Origin: Hydrogeniiclostridium mannosilyticum | GTDB taxonomy: Bacteria > Bacillota > Clostridia > Oscillospirales > Acutalibacteraceae | DNA: 40,879 nt | Reading direction: 5' to 3' | Assembly: GCF_003268275.1 (NCBI RefSeq) | Contig: NZ_QLYR01000014.1 | Coordinates: 1-40,879, forward strand | Shown here: positions 25,084-32,853 of the stretch, one piece after another | Layout of the letters: each line of letters begins with the position of its first letter | Position numbering within the stretch: the stretch's first letter is position 1 | Translations under genes and position numbers: made by a program | The notes under the pieces: generated by a model | What the model saw: only the letters and a program-made list of their open reading frames with translations | Told to the model about the DNA's origin: nothing | Database searches by the model: none

Positions 25084-25161
25084 AGGACAACCTCCTTCAA
25101 ATCATACATAGCACAAATTTATTCCAAAAGCTCAGGCCTATATTATACACCCAAGAAATAC

Positions 25162-25198
25162 AAGAAAATAAGGCGAACATCCAAGCTGCCCGCCTTAT
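25162..25198 (-). terminator. Terminator of the miaB-divIVA operon
   Basis: ATAAGGCG (25168-25175) pairs with CGCCTTAT (25191-25198) around a 15-base loop; leftward the stem leads into TTTCTTG. It starts five bases after the divIVA stop. Confidence 0.65.
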
Positions 25199-25202
25199 AA
25201 AA

Positions 25203-25958
25203 TTAGGGTTTATCAAAAAGATCCGTATACAAAGTCGTCCCCTGCTGATCCCCCGGCTTCGCCGCTACTGTACCCGGAAGATCAATTTCCTGGGTTTCGT
25301 CAAAATTAGAGACCTCAGCATGAAAACTCAGCTTCTCCGAATCGTCCTCAGACGGTGCTGCCGGCTGAACAGGCTCTTCCTGTTTAGGCTCTTCTGCCGG
25401 CTTAGGCGGTTCCGTCTCCTGAGCCGGCTTTGGCGCGGGGGATGGCTCTGCCGCAGCCGTCTCCTCTTTATAAGAGGGAATCGCCTTAATCAGCGTTAGA
25501 TGTTCCTTATACAAATCCAGCAGGCTGGAGCGAAATTTAGTAGTCTCTTTTTTCAGATCCTCCAACTGTTTCTTCTGGCTGCCGATTTCGCTTTCAGCAG
25601 AAGAAACCACCCTTTCCGCCTTTAAATTGGCATCCTTCAAAATAATTTCGGCCTTATGGCGTGCTTCCCGCACAGAAGCTTCCCCCAGCTTTTGCGCGCT
25701 TACCAAGGCATTTTTGATCTCATCTTCCTCGCTGCGGTATTCTTCTACCTTTTGCTGCAGCAATTCTACCTTTTTTTGGAGCTGCTCATTTTCCTTCTGT
25801 GCGCGTTCGAGCTCATCCTTCTGCTCCACGCCCTTTTTAATCAACGCTTCATAGGACTCCTTCACACGGTCAATAAAATTATCGACATCCTCCGGACGGT
25901 ACCCGGAAAAGTTTGCCTTTCTGAAGCTGACATTAATAATATCATTTAAAGTAAGCAA
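25203..25958 (-). CDS. divIVA: Cell-division/polarity protein DivIVA
   Basis: DivIVA is a curvature-sensing coiled-coil protein that gathers at division septa and poles in Gram-positive cells. The N-terminal membrane-binding domain (about 1-40) has LNDIINVSFRKANFSGYRPEDVDNF. A long heptad-rich coiled coil follows (about 30-165). The last 85 residues are Pro/Glu/Lys-rich and disordered, ending in LYTDLFDKP. It is longer than the Bacillus protein (about 164 residues) because of this tail. The start is TTG 25958 behind a GGGGGCAGG run; no in-frame ATG is near. It is the last gene of the sepF-ylmH-divIVA block. Confidence 0.93.
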   Translation of the reverse strand: MLTLNDIINVSFRKANFSGYRPEDVDNFIDRVKESYEALIKKGVEQKDELERAQKENEQLQKKVELLQQKVEEYRSEEDEIKNALVSAQKLGEASVREARHKAEIILKDANLKAERVVSSAESEIGSQKKQLEDLKKETTKFRSSLLDLYKEHLTLIKAIPSYKEETAAAEPSPAPKPAQETEPPKPAEEPKQEEPVQPAAPSEDDSEKLSFHAEVSNFDETQEIDLPGTVAAKPGDQQGTTLYTDLFDKP

Positions 25959-25970
25959 ACGCCTGCCCCC

Positions 25971-26723
25971 CTATTCATACTTTCTGCCTGCAACGTTAAG
26001 CCTGCCTTTTTTTGTCACGGGCCCCAGCCGGTCTATAATAAAGCGCCCTGTCCCTCTGACTGAAAGATTTACGCCTTCCCTCACAGTCAGCGACGGCTCC
26101 TGAAAAACCTCATGATCCACCATGACAAGGCCTGAACGGATCAACCCTGCCGCTTTTTCCCTGCTTAATCCCGTCAACAGCGCTGCCAAGCAGTCCAGAC
26201 GGGGTGAAGCAACCACGCCGGAAATTTCTTTGAACCGATGCGCAACCGGTAACGGCTTCTGAAAGCCGGGCTGAATGGAAACACCGACACGCCCTACCTT
26301 CTGAATGCCATCCAACAGTACACCGGAAACCTCTTTCCGTACAAAAAAAACAGCTCGTCCATCTTCCACCAGAATATCTCCCAGCGTTTCCCGGTTCAAG
26401 CCCAACGCAAGAAAAGCGCCTAAAAAATCCCGATGCTGAAGAGCGTCCTGCTTTCGAAAGGCCACTGTGGCGCCCATAATAGGAAACCCCTCTTCCAGGG
26501 GCTGCAAATAGTCGGGAAAGGCGCCAAAAACTACACGTTCCGCCTCGGAAAATCCGCCCCAGAACATATAGTTTTTAAACGTCCTATTTTTTAAGATAGA
26601 GCGAATATGAGCTGCCTGCCGTTCGTCCAAAAAACCGATAAAGCGCGCCGCTTTTCCAGATTGTGCGCAACGCAATGCGTCCTCGGCCTTTGCCTCCAAC
26701 AAATTGTCATCAAGGGTTTTCAC
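25971..26723 (-). CDS. ylmH: YlmH family S4-domain RNA-binding protein
   Basis: A 250-residue protein encoded between sepF and divIVA, as in Bacillus and Streptococcus. It has an N-terminal alpha/beta domain (ARFIGFLDERQAAHI, NYMFWGGFSEAERVVFG), a central domain with LGDILVE, and a C-terminal S4 domain (RLDCLAALLTGLSREKAAG, VMVDHE, GTGRFIIDRLG). YlmH binds ribosomal or tRNA-containing complexes and has been linked to rescue of stalled 50S subunits. Translation seems coupled to sepF: GTG 26723 is two bases after the sepF stop, with no strong ribosome site of its own. Confidence 0.9.
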   Translation of the reverse strand: MKTLDDNLLEAKAEDALRCAQSGKAARFIGFLDERQAAHIRSILKNRTFKNYMFWGGFSEAERVVFGAFPDYLQPLEEGFPIMGATVAFRKQDALQHRDFLGAFLALGLNRETLGDILVEDGRAVFFVRKEVSGVLLDGIQKVGRVGVSIQPGFQKPLPVAHRFKEISGVVASPRLDCLAALLTGLSREKAAGLIRSGLVMVDHEVFQEPSLTVREGVNLSVRGTGRFIIDRLGPVTKKGRLNVAGRKYE

Positions 26724-26725
26724 GT

Positions 26726-27214
26726 TTAGAAATATACCCCACTATTTTCTAATTCATCCAGCAGGTCGTCGCCCGTCAAGTCAACATTATAGGGGGTAAT
26801 GATAAACGTGCTGGTTGCAACCCGCTTAATTTTCCCATTATTGGCATATGTAACACCGGAGAGAAAATCCAAAATTCTTCTGGAAATGTCTTTATTCGTA
26901 TTTTCCAGGTTAAGCACCACCGTGTGCATTTTCAATAGTTCATCGGCTACAGCGGTAGTCTCCTCCCCGAAATGCTCCGGCTTAAATAATACTACCTGAA
27001 GCTGTGCGGTTGCATGGATGTTTACCACCTTATTGCTGCCGGAGGTCTCGGGGGATACCGGCGCTCTGCGGATTACATCCCGCTGCTGGGGCGCGGTCTC
27101 CCTGGGCTCTTCGCTGGAGAAAATTTCCTGCTGCTGATCCTCTTCATAGTACTCGTCATATTCGTCCTCGGGGGGATTCCACATATCCTTAATTTTCTGT
27201 ACTAATCCTGCCAT
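26726..27214 (-). CDS. sepF: Cell-division protein SepF
   Basis: SepF anchors FtsZ to the membrane and organises Z-ring filaments. The 162 residues show an N-terminal amphipathic membrane-targeting helix (MAGLVQKIKDMW), an acidic, Gln-rich linker (about 15-65), and the conserved C-terminal dimer domain (VVLFKPEHFGEE, VVLNLENTNKDISRRILDFLSG, VATSTFIITPYNVDL). AGGAGG lies seven bases before the ATG. ylmG, usually between sepF and ylmH in Bacillus, is missing here. Confidence 0.95.
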   Translation of the reverse strand: MAGLVQKIKDMWNPPEDEYDEYYEEDQQQEIFSSEEPRETAPQQRDVIRRAPVSPETSGSNKVVNIHATAQLQVVLFKPEHFGEETTAVADELLKMHTVVLNLENTNKDISRRILDFLSGVTYANNGKIKRVATSTFIITPYNVDLTGDDLLDELENSGVYF

Positions 27215-27251
27215 TGAAAAGTCCTCCTGTATTTTTAAATATTCCGATTAT

Positions 27252-27980
27252 TTACTGATAATGCCGCGGCCCAAACAATGATGAACCAACACGCACCATG
27301 TTCGCACCTGCAGAAATTGCCATGGCATAATCTGCCGACATTCCCATCGATAAAATGTGCATATCTATATTATCCATTCTTTTCGCACCGATGTCAACAA
27401 AATATTGATTCATTTTAGAAAAAAACTGCATAGTCTCGGCTTCACTTGCCCGTGCCGGCGGTATCGCCATCAGGCCGCGTACATGGACGCCGGGTAAAAC
27501 AGCGATACGCTCCAGCAGGTCCTCCAACTTTTCTGGCAAAACGCCGGATTTATTTTCCTCCCGGCCGATATTCACCTCAACCAAAACATCCATGCTCTTT
27601 TCTGCCCGCACAGCCAGGCGGGAGATCTCGGCCGCCAGCCGCTCATTCTCCACCGACTGGATCATGGAGACCTTATCAATCAAATATTTAACCTTATTCG
27701 TCTGCAAATGACCGATGAACTGCAGGTCAACCGGCGCATAGGCGTCATATTTATCACACAGTTCCTGAACCCGGTTTTCACCGATATGGGCTACTCCTAG
27801 TGAGATTGCATGATTGACAACCTCTGCCGGAACAGTTTTTGTAGCGGCCAGCAAGGTGATATCCTCGGGTCTGCGTCCGGATTTCCGCGCAGCCTCAGCT
27901 ATGGCTTCACGGATTCTCTTCAGGTTCTCTTCCACATCTGCAAAACGTGTAGAAAAATCATTTAACAACCTTTCCGTCAT
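27252..27980 (-). CDS. yggS: YggS/PLPBP family pyridoxal-phosphate homeostasis protein
   Basis: A 242-residue PLP-binding protein with the fold-type III alanine-racemase-like barrel but no racemase C-terminal domain. The PLP-binding Lys is in LLAATKTVPAE. HIGENRVQEL, FIGHLQTNKV, LVEVNIGREENKSG and GMSADYAMAI match the family. It balances PLP levels and thereby amino-acid metabolism. Its place just before sepF is conserved (ylmE in Bacillus). The start lies inside the end of the hlyD-like gene (23-base overlap), with AGGAGG eleven bases upstream. Confidence 0.94.
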   Translation of the reverse strand: MTERLLNDFSTRFADVEENLKRIREAIAEAARKSGRRPEDITLLAATKTVPAEVVNHAISLGVAHIGENRVQELCDKYDAYAPVDLQFIGHLQTNKVKYLIDKVSMIQSVENERLAAEISRLAVRAEKSMDVLVEVNIGREENKSGVLPEKLEDLLERIAVLPGVHVRGLMAIPPARASEAETMQFFSKMNQYFVDIGAKRMDNIDMHILSMGMSADYAMAISAGANMVRVGSSLFGPRHYQ

Positions 27981-29265
27981 ATAGATCTGTTCCTCCTATC
28001 ACGACCTCGTCATAAAGGCTGACGGTGTCCTCTGTTACAATTTCGCCTTCGTCCGGGTACTGCTTACAGATCACATAGCTTTCATTGCTGTAAAGGGGAA
28101 TAATTTGACAGAAGCGAATTTCGCTTCCATTCATCACATAAACGCCCTTGACCTCTTTGGTCACCTCTACCTCTTTTTCTTCGCCGTCTATCATCTGCTT
28201 TTCTTTATAGGTTCGGGTTTCAAAGTTAATTGCCTTTTGGCTGACCCGAATGCCGCTATAGCTTTTTAGCTGGATTTGGCAGGTTTCCTTGCGCATACGG
28301 GCAATTTCTTCATTCATTTCATCACAGCGGACCACTAACATGGCCTTTTGGCTCTGGGCATCCTGGTTGACTGCCTCTATTACGCCGGGAACCGATTTGG
28401 AGGTTGCAAAGGGAAACTCCAGCGTTACCTTGCCGCCCTCCTTCAGCTCCGAAGCCTTATTGATATCCACTTCTGTAACAAAATACCAATTAAAGGTTTC
28501 ACAAATCTTTCCCACCGCATCCGCAGGGGCGGCCACTGATTCCTGAAGCTTGTTTTCCCATTCAGAAACGGTAATATCCGCAATGCTCTGATAGTCAAAA
28601 AGGGATTCATAACCGTCAACCGTGCTGACAAATTGGCCGGAAACCGGGGAAATAATTTCGCCTGTTTTATTGGCATTCGCCGCCAATCTGTCTTTCTGTT
28701 GTGTCAGTAATTGAATCCGGCTATCGAAATTCTCCACCTTACCTGTAACGATTTGGCGTTCATTGAGCATATAGAGCAGGTCGTCCTGTTGGGCCTTCAT
28801 GGCGAGGTAATCCCCTGTCGTGGCATTCTCAAGCAGGGAAAAAAGCTGTTGACTGATCTTTTTATCTATCGTCTCCTGGTCGGCCGCATAGGTATCCCCC
28901 GGGGTTCCCAAACTCTCCAGCAGGCTGATCTGCTCTGTAAGGCTCTCCAGCTGCTTTTGTGCCGACGCTGCTTCCGTCGTGGCGTAAAGCTCTGCGACTA
29001 CGCCATTCTTCGAAACCTTTTCTCCATCCTGCGCAACATATGCCAGCACGCCGTCAGCGGTTTTCTGGACCAGGGTCTCCTTTCTCACAACGATGCCCTC
29101 CGACTGAATCGTCTCCGCTGTACCCGGATCATCCTCATCTACATAAGAAGCAATCTCCGTAGTGAGCGAACCATCCTTTGCTGCAAAAATATGATAGCCA
29201 ATAAAAATCAGTACTAAAATAGCCAGTACGGCTGTCGCTATTTTCCTGAGCAAGGGATTATTCAT
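27958..29265 (-). CDS. HlyD-family membrane-anchored adaptor-like protein
   Basis: A 435-residue protein with a single N-terminal membrane anchor (about 8-27, KIATAVLAILVLIFIGYHIF) and an extracytoplasmic body. It shows a lipoyl/barrel-sandwich half (VAQDGEKVSKNGVVAELYA), a coiled-coil hairpin (about 95-195), the second half (ANKTGEIISPVSGQFVS), then beta-barrel regions (NWYFVTEVDINKASELKEGGKVTLEF). This is the architecture of HlyD/MacA-type membrane fusion proteins. No ABC, RND or MFS partner is encoded nearby. It sits between miaA (8-base overlap) and yggS (23-base overlap) in a division operon. Related proteins occur beside sepF in other clostridia; a cell-envelope or division role is possible but unproven. 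Confidence 0.8.
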   Translation of the reverse strand: MNNPLLRKIATAVLAILVLIFIGYHIFAAKDGSLTTEIASYVDEDDPGTAETIQSEGIVVRKETLVQKTADGVLAYVAQDGEKVSKNGVVAELYATTEAASAQKQLESLTEQISLLESLGTPGDTYAADQETIDKKISQQLFSLLENATTGDYLAMKAQQDDLLYMLNERQIVTGKVENFDSRIQLLTQQKDRLAANANKTGEIISPVSGQFVSTVDGYESLFDYQSIADITVSEWENKLQESVAAPADAVGKICETFNWYFVTEVDINKASELKEGGKVTLEFPFATSKSVPGVIEAVNQDAQSQKAMLVVRCDEMNEEIARMRKETCQIQLKSYSGIRVSQKAINFETRTYKEKQMIDGEEKEVEVTKEVKGVYVMNGSEIRFCQIIPLYSNESYVICKQYPDEGEIVTEDTVSLYDEVVIGGTDLYDGKVVK

Positions 29266-30262
29266 TGACCTGCGCCTCCTTCTTCGTGTCCAAGGTTCCG
29301 AAAAAGCTCTTTACTTCCCGGGCCGCTTGCTCAAACAGGGCTTCAGGAGCAGTAAAATCGTCCACATACAGCCAGTGCAGCTCCTTCTCCCGGCGAAACC
29401 AGGTCAGCTGCCTCTTGGCATAACGCCGGCTCTCTCGTTTCAGGCACTCGGCTGCCTGCCGCAGCGTTTGTTCCCCGGAAAAATAAGCGTCGAACTCCTT
29501 ATATCCAATCGCCTGCCGCGCGGTGATTTCCGGCGGCAGCCGCAATACCTGTTCCGCCTCTTCTAAAAGGCCATGCTCCAGCATCCAGTCAACTCTTCGG
29601 TCAATGCGCTCATACAGGCTTGCACGGTTTCTAAAATTCAGGCCAATTTTGAACGGAAGATAGGGCGATGGAACCGAGCGTGACAAGGCCAGGCGTTCTT
29701 CCAGCTGCATTCCCGTGGTGTAATACAGCTCCAATGCACGCACGACACGTTTTATATTACCAGAATCCACTTGCTTTGCGCAAGCCGGATCAAGATTTTC
29801 CAGTTCTTTCCATAGGCTCTCCGCTCCCTCCTGATTTGCCCGCTCCGTCAACTGCCGGCGCAATTCGGGATTTGATTCCTGTTCAGAAAACTGGATATTT
29901 TCCAAAAGCGAACGCACATAAAGACCTGTACCACCGGCAAGAATGGGAAGCTTCCCCCTGCTGTCAATGCCTGCTATGCATTGGGCGGCGCGCTCGACAT
30001 AATCCGCTACGCTGAACGGCTCATCCAGATTCTGAAAGGCAACCATATGATGGGGAATCCCCTTTTTCTCCGGCTCCGAGGGCTGGGCCGTTCCAACCGG
30101 TACATTCCGGTAAATCTGCATAGAATCCGCCGAAACAACCTCGCCGTTAAAGCGAAGCGCCAACTCAACAGCCAAAGCGCTTTTCCCTGAGGCCGTAGGC
30201 CCTACGACGGCTACCACCGGAATTTTTCCGTTCACGTGGCTATTGGCATTAAATCCGTCCAA
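29258..30262 (-). CDS. miaA: tRNA dimethylallyltransferase MiaA
   Basis: MiaA adds the dimethylallyl group to N6 of A37 in tRNAs reading UNN codons, giving i6A. The P-loop GPTASGKSALAVELA, SADSMQIYRNVPVGTAQPS, HHMVAF and GGTGLYVRSLLENI are all present, as is the C-terminal RRYAKRQLTWFR. The TTG at 30262 lies inside the mutL end (14-base overlap). A GTG at 30235 would give a more usual short N-terminus (MNGKIPVVAVVGPTASGKS), but neither has a strong ribosome site, so the start is uncertain. MiaB, which converts i6A to ms2i6A, is encoded at the head of the same operon. Confidence 0.93.
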   Translation of the reverse strand: MDGFNANSHVNGKIPVVAVVGPTASGKSALAVELALRFNGEVVSADSMQIYRNVPVGTAQPSEPEKKGIPHHMVAFQNLDEPFSVADYVERAAQCIAGIDSRGKLPILAGGTGLYVRSLLENIQFSEQESNPELRRQLTERANQEGAESLWKELENLDPACAKQVDSGNIKRVVRALELYYTTGMQLEERLALSRSVPSPYLPFKIGLNFRNRASLYERIDRRVDWMLEHGLLEEAEQVLRLPPEITARQAIGYKEFDAYFSGEQTLRQAAECLKRESRRYAKRQLTWFRREKELHWLYVDDFTAPEALFEQAAREVKSFFGTLDTKKEAQVNE

Positions 30263-32273
30263 ATTGCTGTTCCAGGTCCTTTCTCTTCATAATGATGCAA
30301 ACCGGCCGGCCATGTGGACAGTAGCGAATTTCCGGATGCTGCTGCAGCCGTTTTGCCAAATCCATGAGTTCCATTGTAGAGCTCACATCCCCTGCCTTAA
30401 CCGCTGCGCGGCAAGCAACATTGTGGTAAAGCCAGTCCAGCTTTTCGGTGGTTAGGTCATTTTTTGCGTTGAGCAGGTAGCCGGCAATCTCCATAACCGC
30501 ATCTGCAACCCCTTCCCCACCTAAAACCAATGGCGCGCTGCGCACCAGAACCGTCCCGGCGCCAAAATCCTCGATTTCGAAGCCGGCTTTCGCATAGAGT
30601 TCTAGGGACTCCAAGACGGCTGCATACTCGTTTTTGTCCAGTGTGACCGGCACCGGCGCTAATAGCATCTGCTGATAGGCCTCTGTCTCCTGCTGCTTCA
30701 GCTGTTCATACAGCATCCGCTCATGCGCCGCATGCTTGTCGATAATAACCAGTTCCTCTTTGCCGGACTGCAAAATAATATATGTTCCAAACGCTTCTCC
30801 CACCAACGTCAGCTCCTGGTTTGTGGGCTCCGGCAAAAAGCTTTTTATCTCTTCTTTGTGTGTTTTTTCCTCTTTATATGCATTTATATCCTTTTTTTCA
30901 GAAATTACTTTAGAATGTTCCGAATTTGAGCCCGGCTCGTCCTCATCATAATAAATATCCGGCCTTACTGCCAGAGGGCGGGCAGGCTCATAATGAACAG
31001 GTATGGGAGAAGAAATTGCCGCCGTACCTGCCGAAGGGCCCGCCTGTTCCGTAGTCGATTTCGCCGCCGGATCCTCCAGCGTCCTTTTATTTGGCAGGTG
31101 CGACTCAAAGCGGCGCTCTGCTGCGCTTTCCGGCAAAGGGCCCGGCTTTGATAACTCGGTATCGCCCGCCTTTTCCTCATGAGCCGGCTCAGCGGGTGAA
31201 GGCTCTTTAAACGTCTTTACCTCCTGCCGAACGGGAGTAATGGAAGGAACTCCAGACTGAGGAAAATGCATGACATTTGGCGTATCTCCCTTTTGCAGCG
31301 CAGTTTTCACACCATAATACACACAGTCAAAAATCGGCTTTTCATTGACAAAGCGAACCTCCAGCTTCGCCGGATGAACATTGACATCCACCGCGCCGGC
31401 GGCAATGTCTAAATGAAGCACACAGGCCGGCAATTTTCCCACCATCAGCGTTCCCTTGAACGCCTCCTCCAATGCAACCATTGCGGTGCGGCTTTTTATG
31501 TAGCGCCCATTGATAAAAAAATGCTGCATGCTGCGGTTTGGGCGGGCGGCGGCCGGTTTGCTGACAAAGCCATGAGCCCGGATTCCCTGGTAACTGTAAT
31601 CCACCGGAATTAACCCCGCCGTAAATTCTTTGCCAAAAACAGTGTAAATGGCAGATTTGAGGCTACCATCTCCCGGCGTATGCAAGGCTTCCTTTCCCTC
31701 GCGGATAAAGCGAATGGAGACCTCCGGGTGTGAAAGCGCCAGCTTATCCATTACAGCAGCAACCGCATTGGCCTCTGTCACGTCCTTTTTCAGAAACTTC
31801 ATCCGCGCTGGCGTATTATAAAAAAGGTCTCGGATCATCATGGTCGTACCGGCTGCACAGCCAGCCGGGCCGCAGTACTCTTCCTCGCCGCCGGAAATGA
31901 TGTAATGGGTTCCTTCCACCGCGCCCGGCTCACAGGTCAAAACCTCCACATGGGAAACAGAAGCCACCGAGGCCAGCGCTTCACCGCGGAAACCCAGCGT
32001 ACCGATTTGCTCCAGGTCATCCTGCTTGTGGACCTTACTGGTCGCGTGACGCAAAAAGGCGACGGGAACATCCTCCCGCGCCATTCCACAGCCATTATCC
32101 GTTATCCGCATATAAGAAACACCGCCGGCCTTAATTTCCACGGTGACAATCGCCGCCCCTGCATCGATCGAATTTTCTACCAATTCCTTAATGACGGATG
32201 CCGGGCGCTCCACCACCTCACCGGCGGCAATCAATTCTGCAACGTGTTTGTCCAATACATTGATTTTTCCCAA
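30249..32273 (-). CDS. mutL: DNA mismatch repair protein MutL
   Basis: MutL couples mismatch recognition by MutS to strand removal. The 674 residues have an N-terminal GHKL ATPase (ELVENSIDAGA, ITDNGCGM, GTLGFRGEALASVASVS), a variable Pro/Glu/Lys-rich linker (about 335-480), and a C-terminal dimerisation and endonuclease domain. The metal-binding nuclease motif is present as DKHAAHERMLYE (from residue 512), with ACRAAVKAGD and CPHGRP (from 652). It is thus a nicking-type MutL as in bacteria lacking MutH. The start is TTG 32273 after GAGGTGA. It follows dcd by 36 bases. Confidence 0.96.
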   Translation of the reverse strand: MGKINVLDKHVAELIAAGEVVERPASVIKELVENSIDAGAAIVTVEIKAGGVSYMRITDNGCGMAREDVPVAFLRHATSKVHKQDDLEQIGTLGFRGEALASVASVSHVEVLTCEPGAVEGTHYIISGGEEEYCGPAGCAAGTTMMIRDLFYNTPARMKFLKKDVTEANAVAAVMDKLALSHPEVSIRFIREGKEALHTPGDGSLKSAIYTVFGKEFTAGLIPVDYSYQGIRAHGFVSKPAAARPNRSMQHFFINGRYIKSRTAMVALEEAFKGTLMVGKLPACVLHLDIAAGAVDVNVHPAKLEVRFVNEKPIFDCVYYGVKTALQKGDTPNVMHFPQSGVPSITPVRQEVKTFKEPSPAEPAHEEKAGDTELSKPGPLPESAAERRFESHLPNKRTLEDPAAKSTTEQAGPSAGTAAISSPIPVHYEPARPLAVRPDIYYDEDEPGSNSEHSKVISEKKDINAYKEEKTHKEEIKSFLPEPTNQELTLVGEAFGTYIILQSGKEELVIIDKHAAHERMLYEQLKQQETEAYQQMLLAPVPVTLDKNEYAAVLESLELYAKAGFEIEDFGAGTVLVRSAPLVLGGEGVADAVMEIAGYLLNAKNDLTTEKLDWLYHNVACRAAVKAGDVSSTMELMDLAKRLQQHPEIRYCPHGRPVCIIMKRKDLEQQFGRI

Positions 32274-32309
32274 ACTACATCACCTCATCTTTCAACTGGC
32301 GTTAACGCC

Positions 32310-32837
32310 TCATTCCTTTGCTTCGAAATCCATGAACATCTGACTGGGACGGATTTCCCGGCTGTTTTGGTACTTTTTACTTTGATACAGGTCGTATTCG
32401 CCGTCAATATCATAATAGGAGATCTGACAGATCTCAACATCCGGATAAATTACCACCGGCTGGACGCAGAAAATTTCCAGCGTCCAGCAGCCTGCGAACC
32501 CGACATCTCCAAAACCGGCAGTCACATGAACAAAAAGGCCCAGCCTGCCGGTGGAGGAACGCCCCTCCAGCATGGGGACATAGCAGTCCGTACGGGTAAA
32601 TTCATTGGTCCGGCCCAGGTAAAGCCGGTTAGGCTCCAGCAGCAGCCCGTTTTCCGGAATAAGCAACTTTTGTACCGGATTAGGCCGCTTCATATCCAAC
32701 AGATCATTTTCATAGACCAGCAATTCCCGGTTCAGCGTGAGATTATAGCTGTTGGGATTTATCCGTTTGGGGTCAAACGGATAAATGATAATTTCTTTCC
32801 CCATACAGGCTTGTATTTTCTTCCCTGACAAAATCAT
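32310..32837 (-). CDS. dcd: dCTP deaminase
   Basis: A 175-residue trimeric enzyme that deaminates dCTP toward dUTP (or directly to dUMP in bifunctional forms), feeding thymidylate synthesis. The diagnostic segment EGRSSTGRLGLFVHVTAGFGDVGFAG and the catalytic Glu (E121 in CWTLEIF) are present, and the C-terminal DLYQSKKYQNS loop fits the family. Whether it also hydrolyses dUTP is not evident. AAGGAGG lies about eight bases before the ATG. Its position between mutS (16 bases) and mutL (36 bases) is notable because dUTP/dCTP balance affects mutation load. Confidence 0.93.
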   Translation of the reverse strand: MILSGKKIQACMGKEIIIYPFDPKRINPNSYNLTLNRELLVYENDLLDMKRPNPVQKLLIPENGLLLEPNRLYLGRTNEFTRTDCYVPMLEGRSSTGRLGLFVHVTAGFGDVGFAGCWTLEIFCVQPVVIYPDVEICQISYYDIDGEYDLYQSKKYQNSREIRPSQMFMDFEAKE

Positions 32838-32853
32838 CGGATTCCGCCTCCTT

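Noticed and set aside
31905-32828. 307-codon + strand frame across dcd and the mutL start
   Set aside because: It is antisense to two conserved genes and has no ribosome site.
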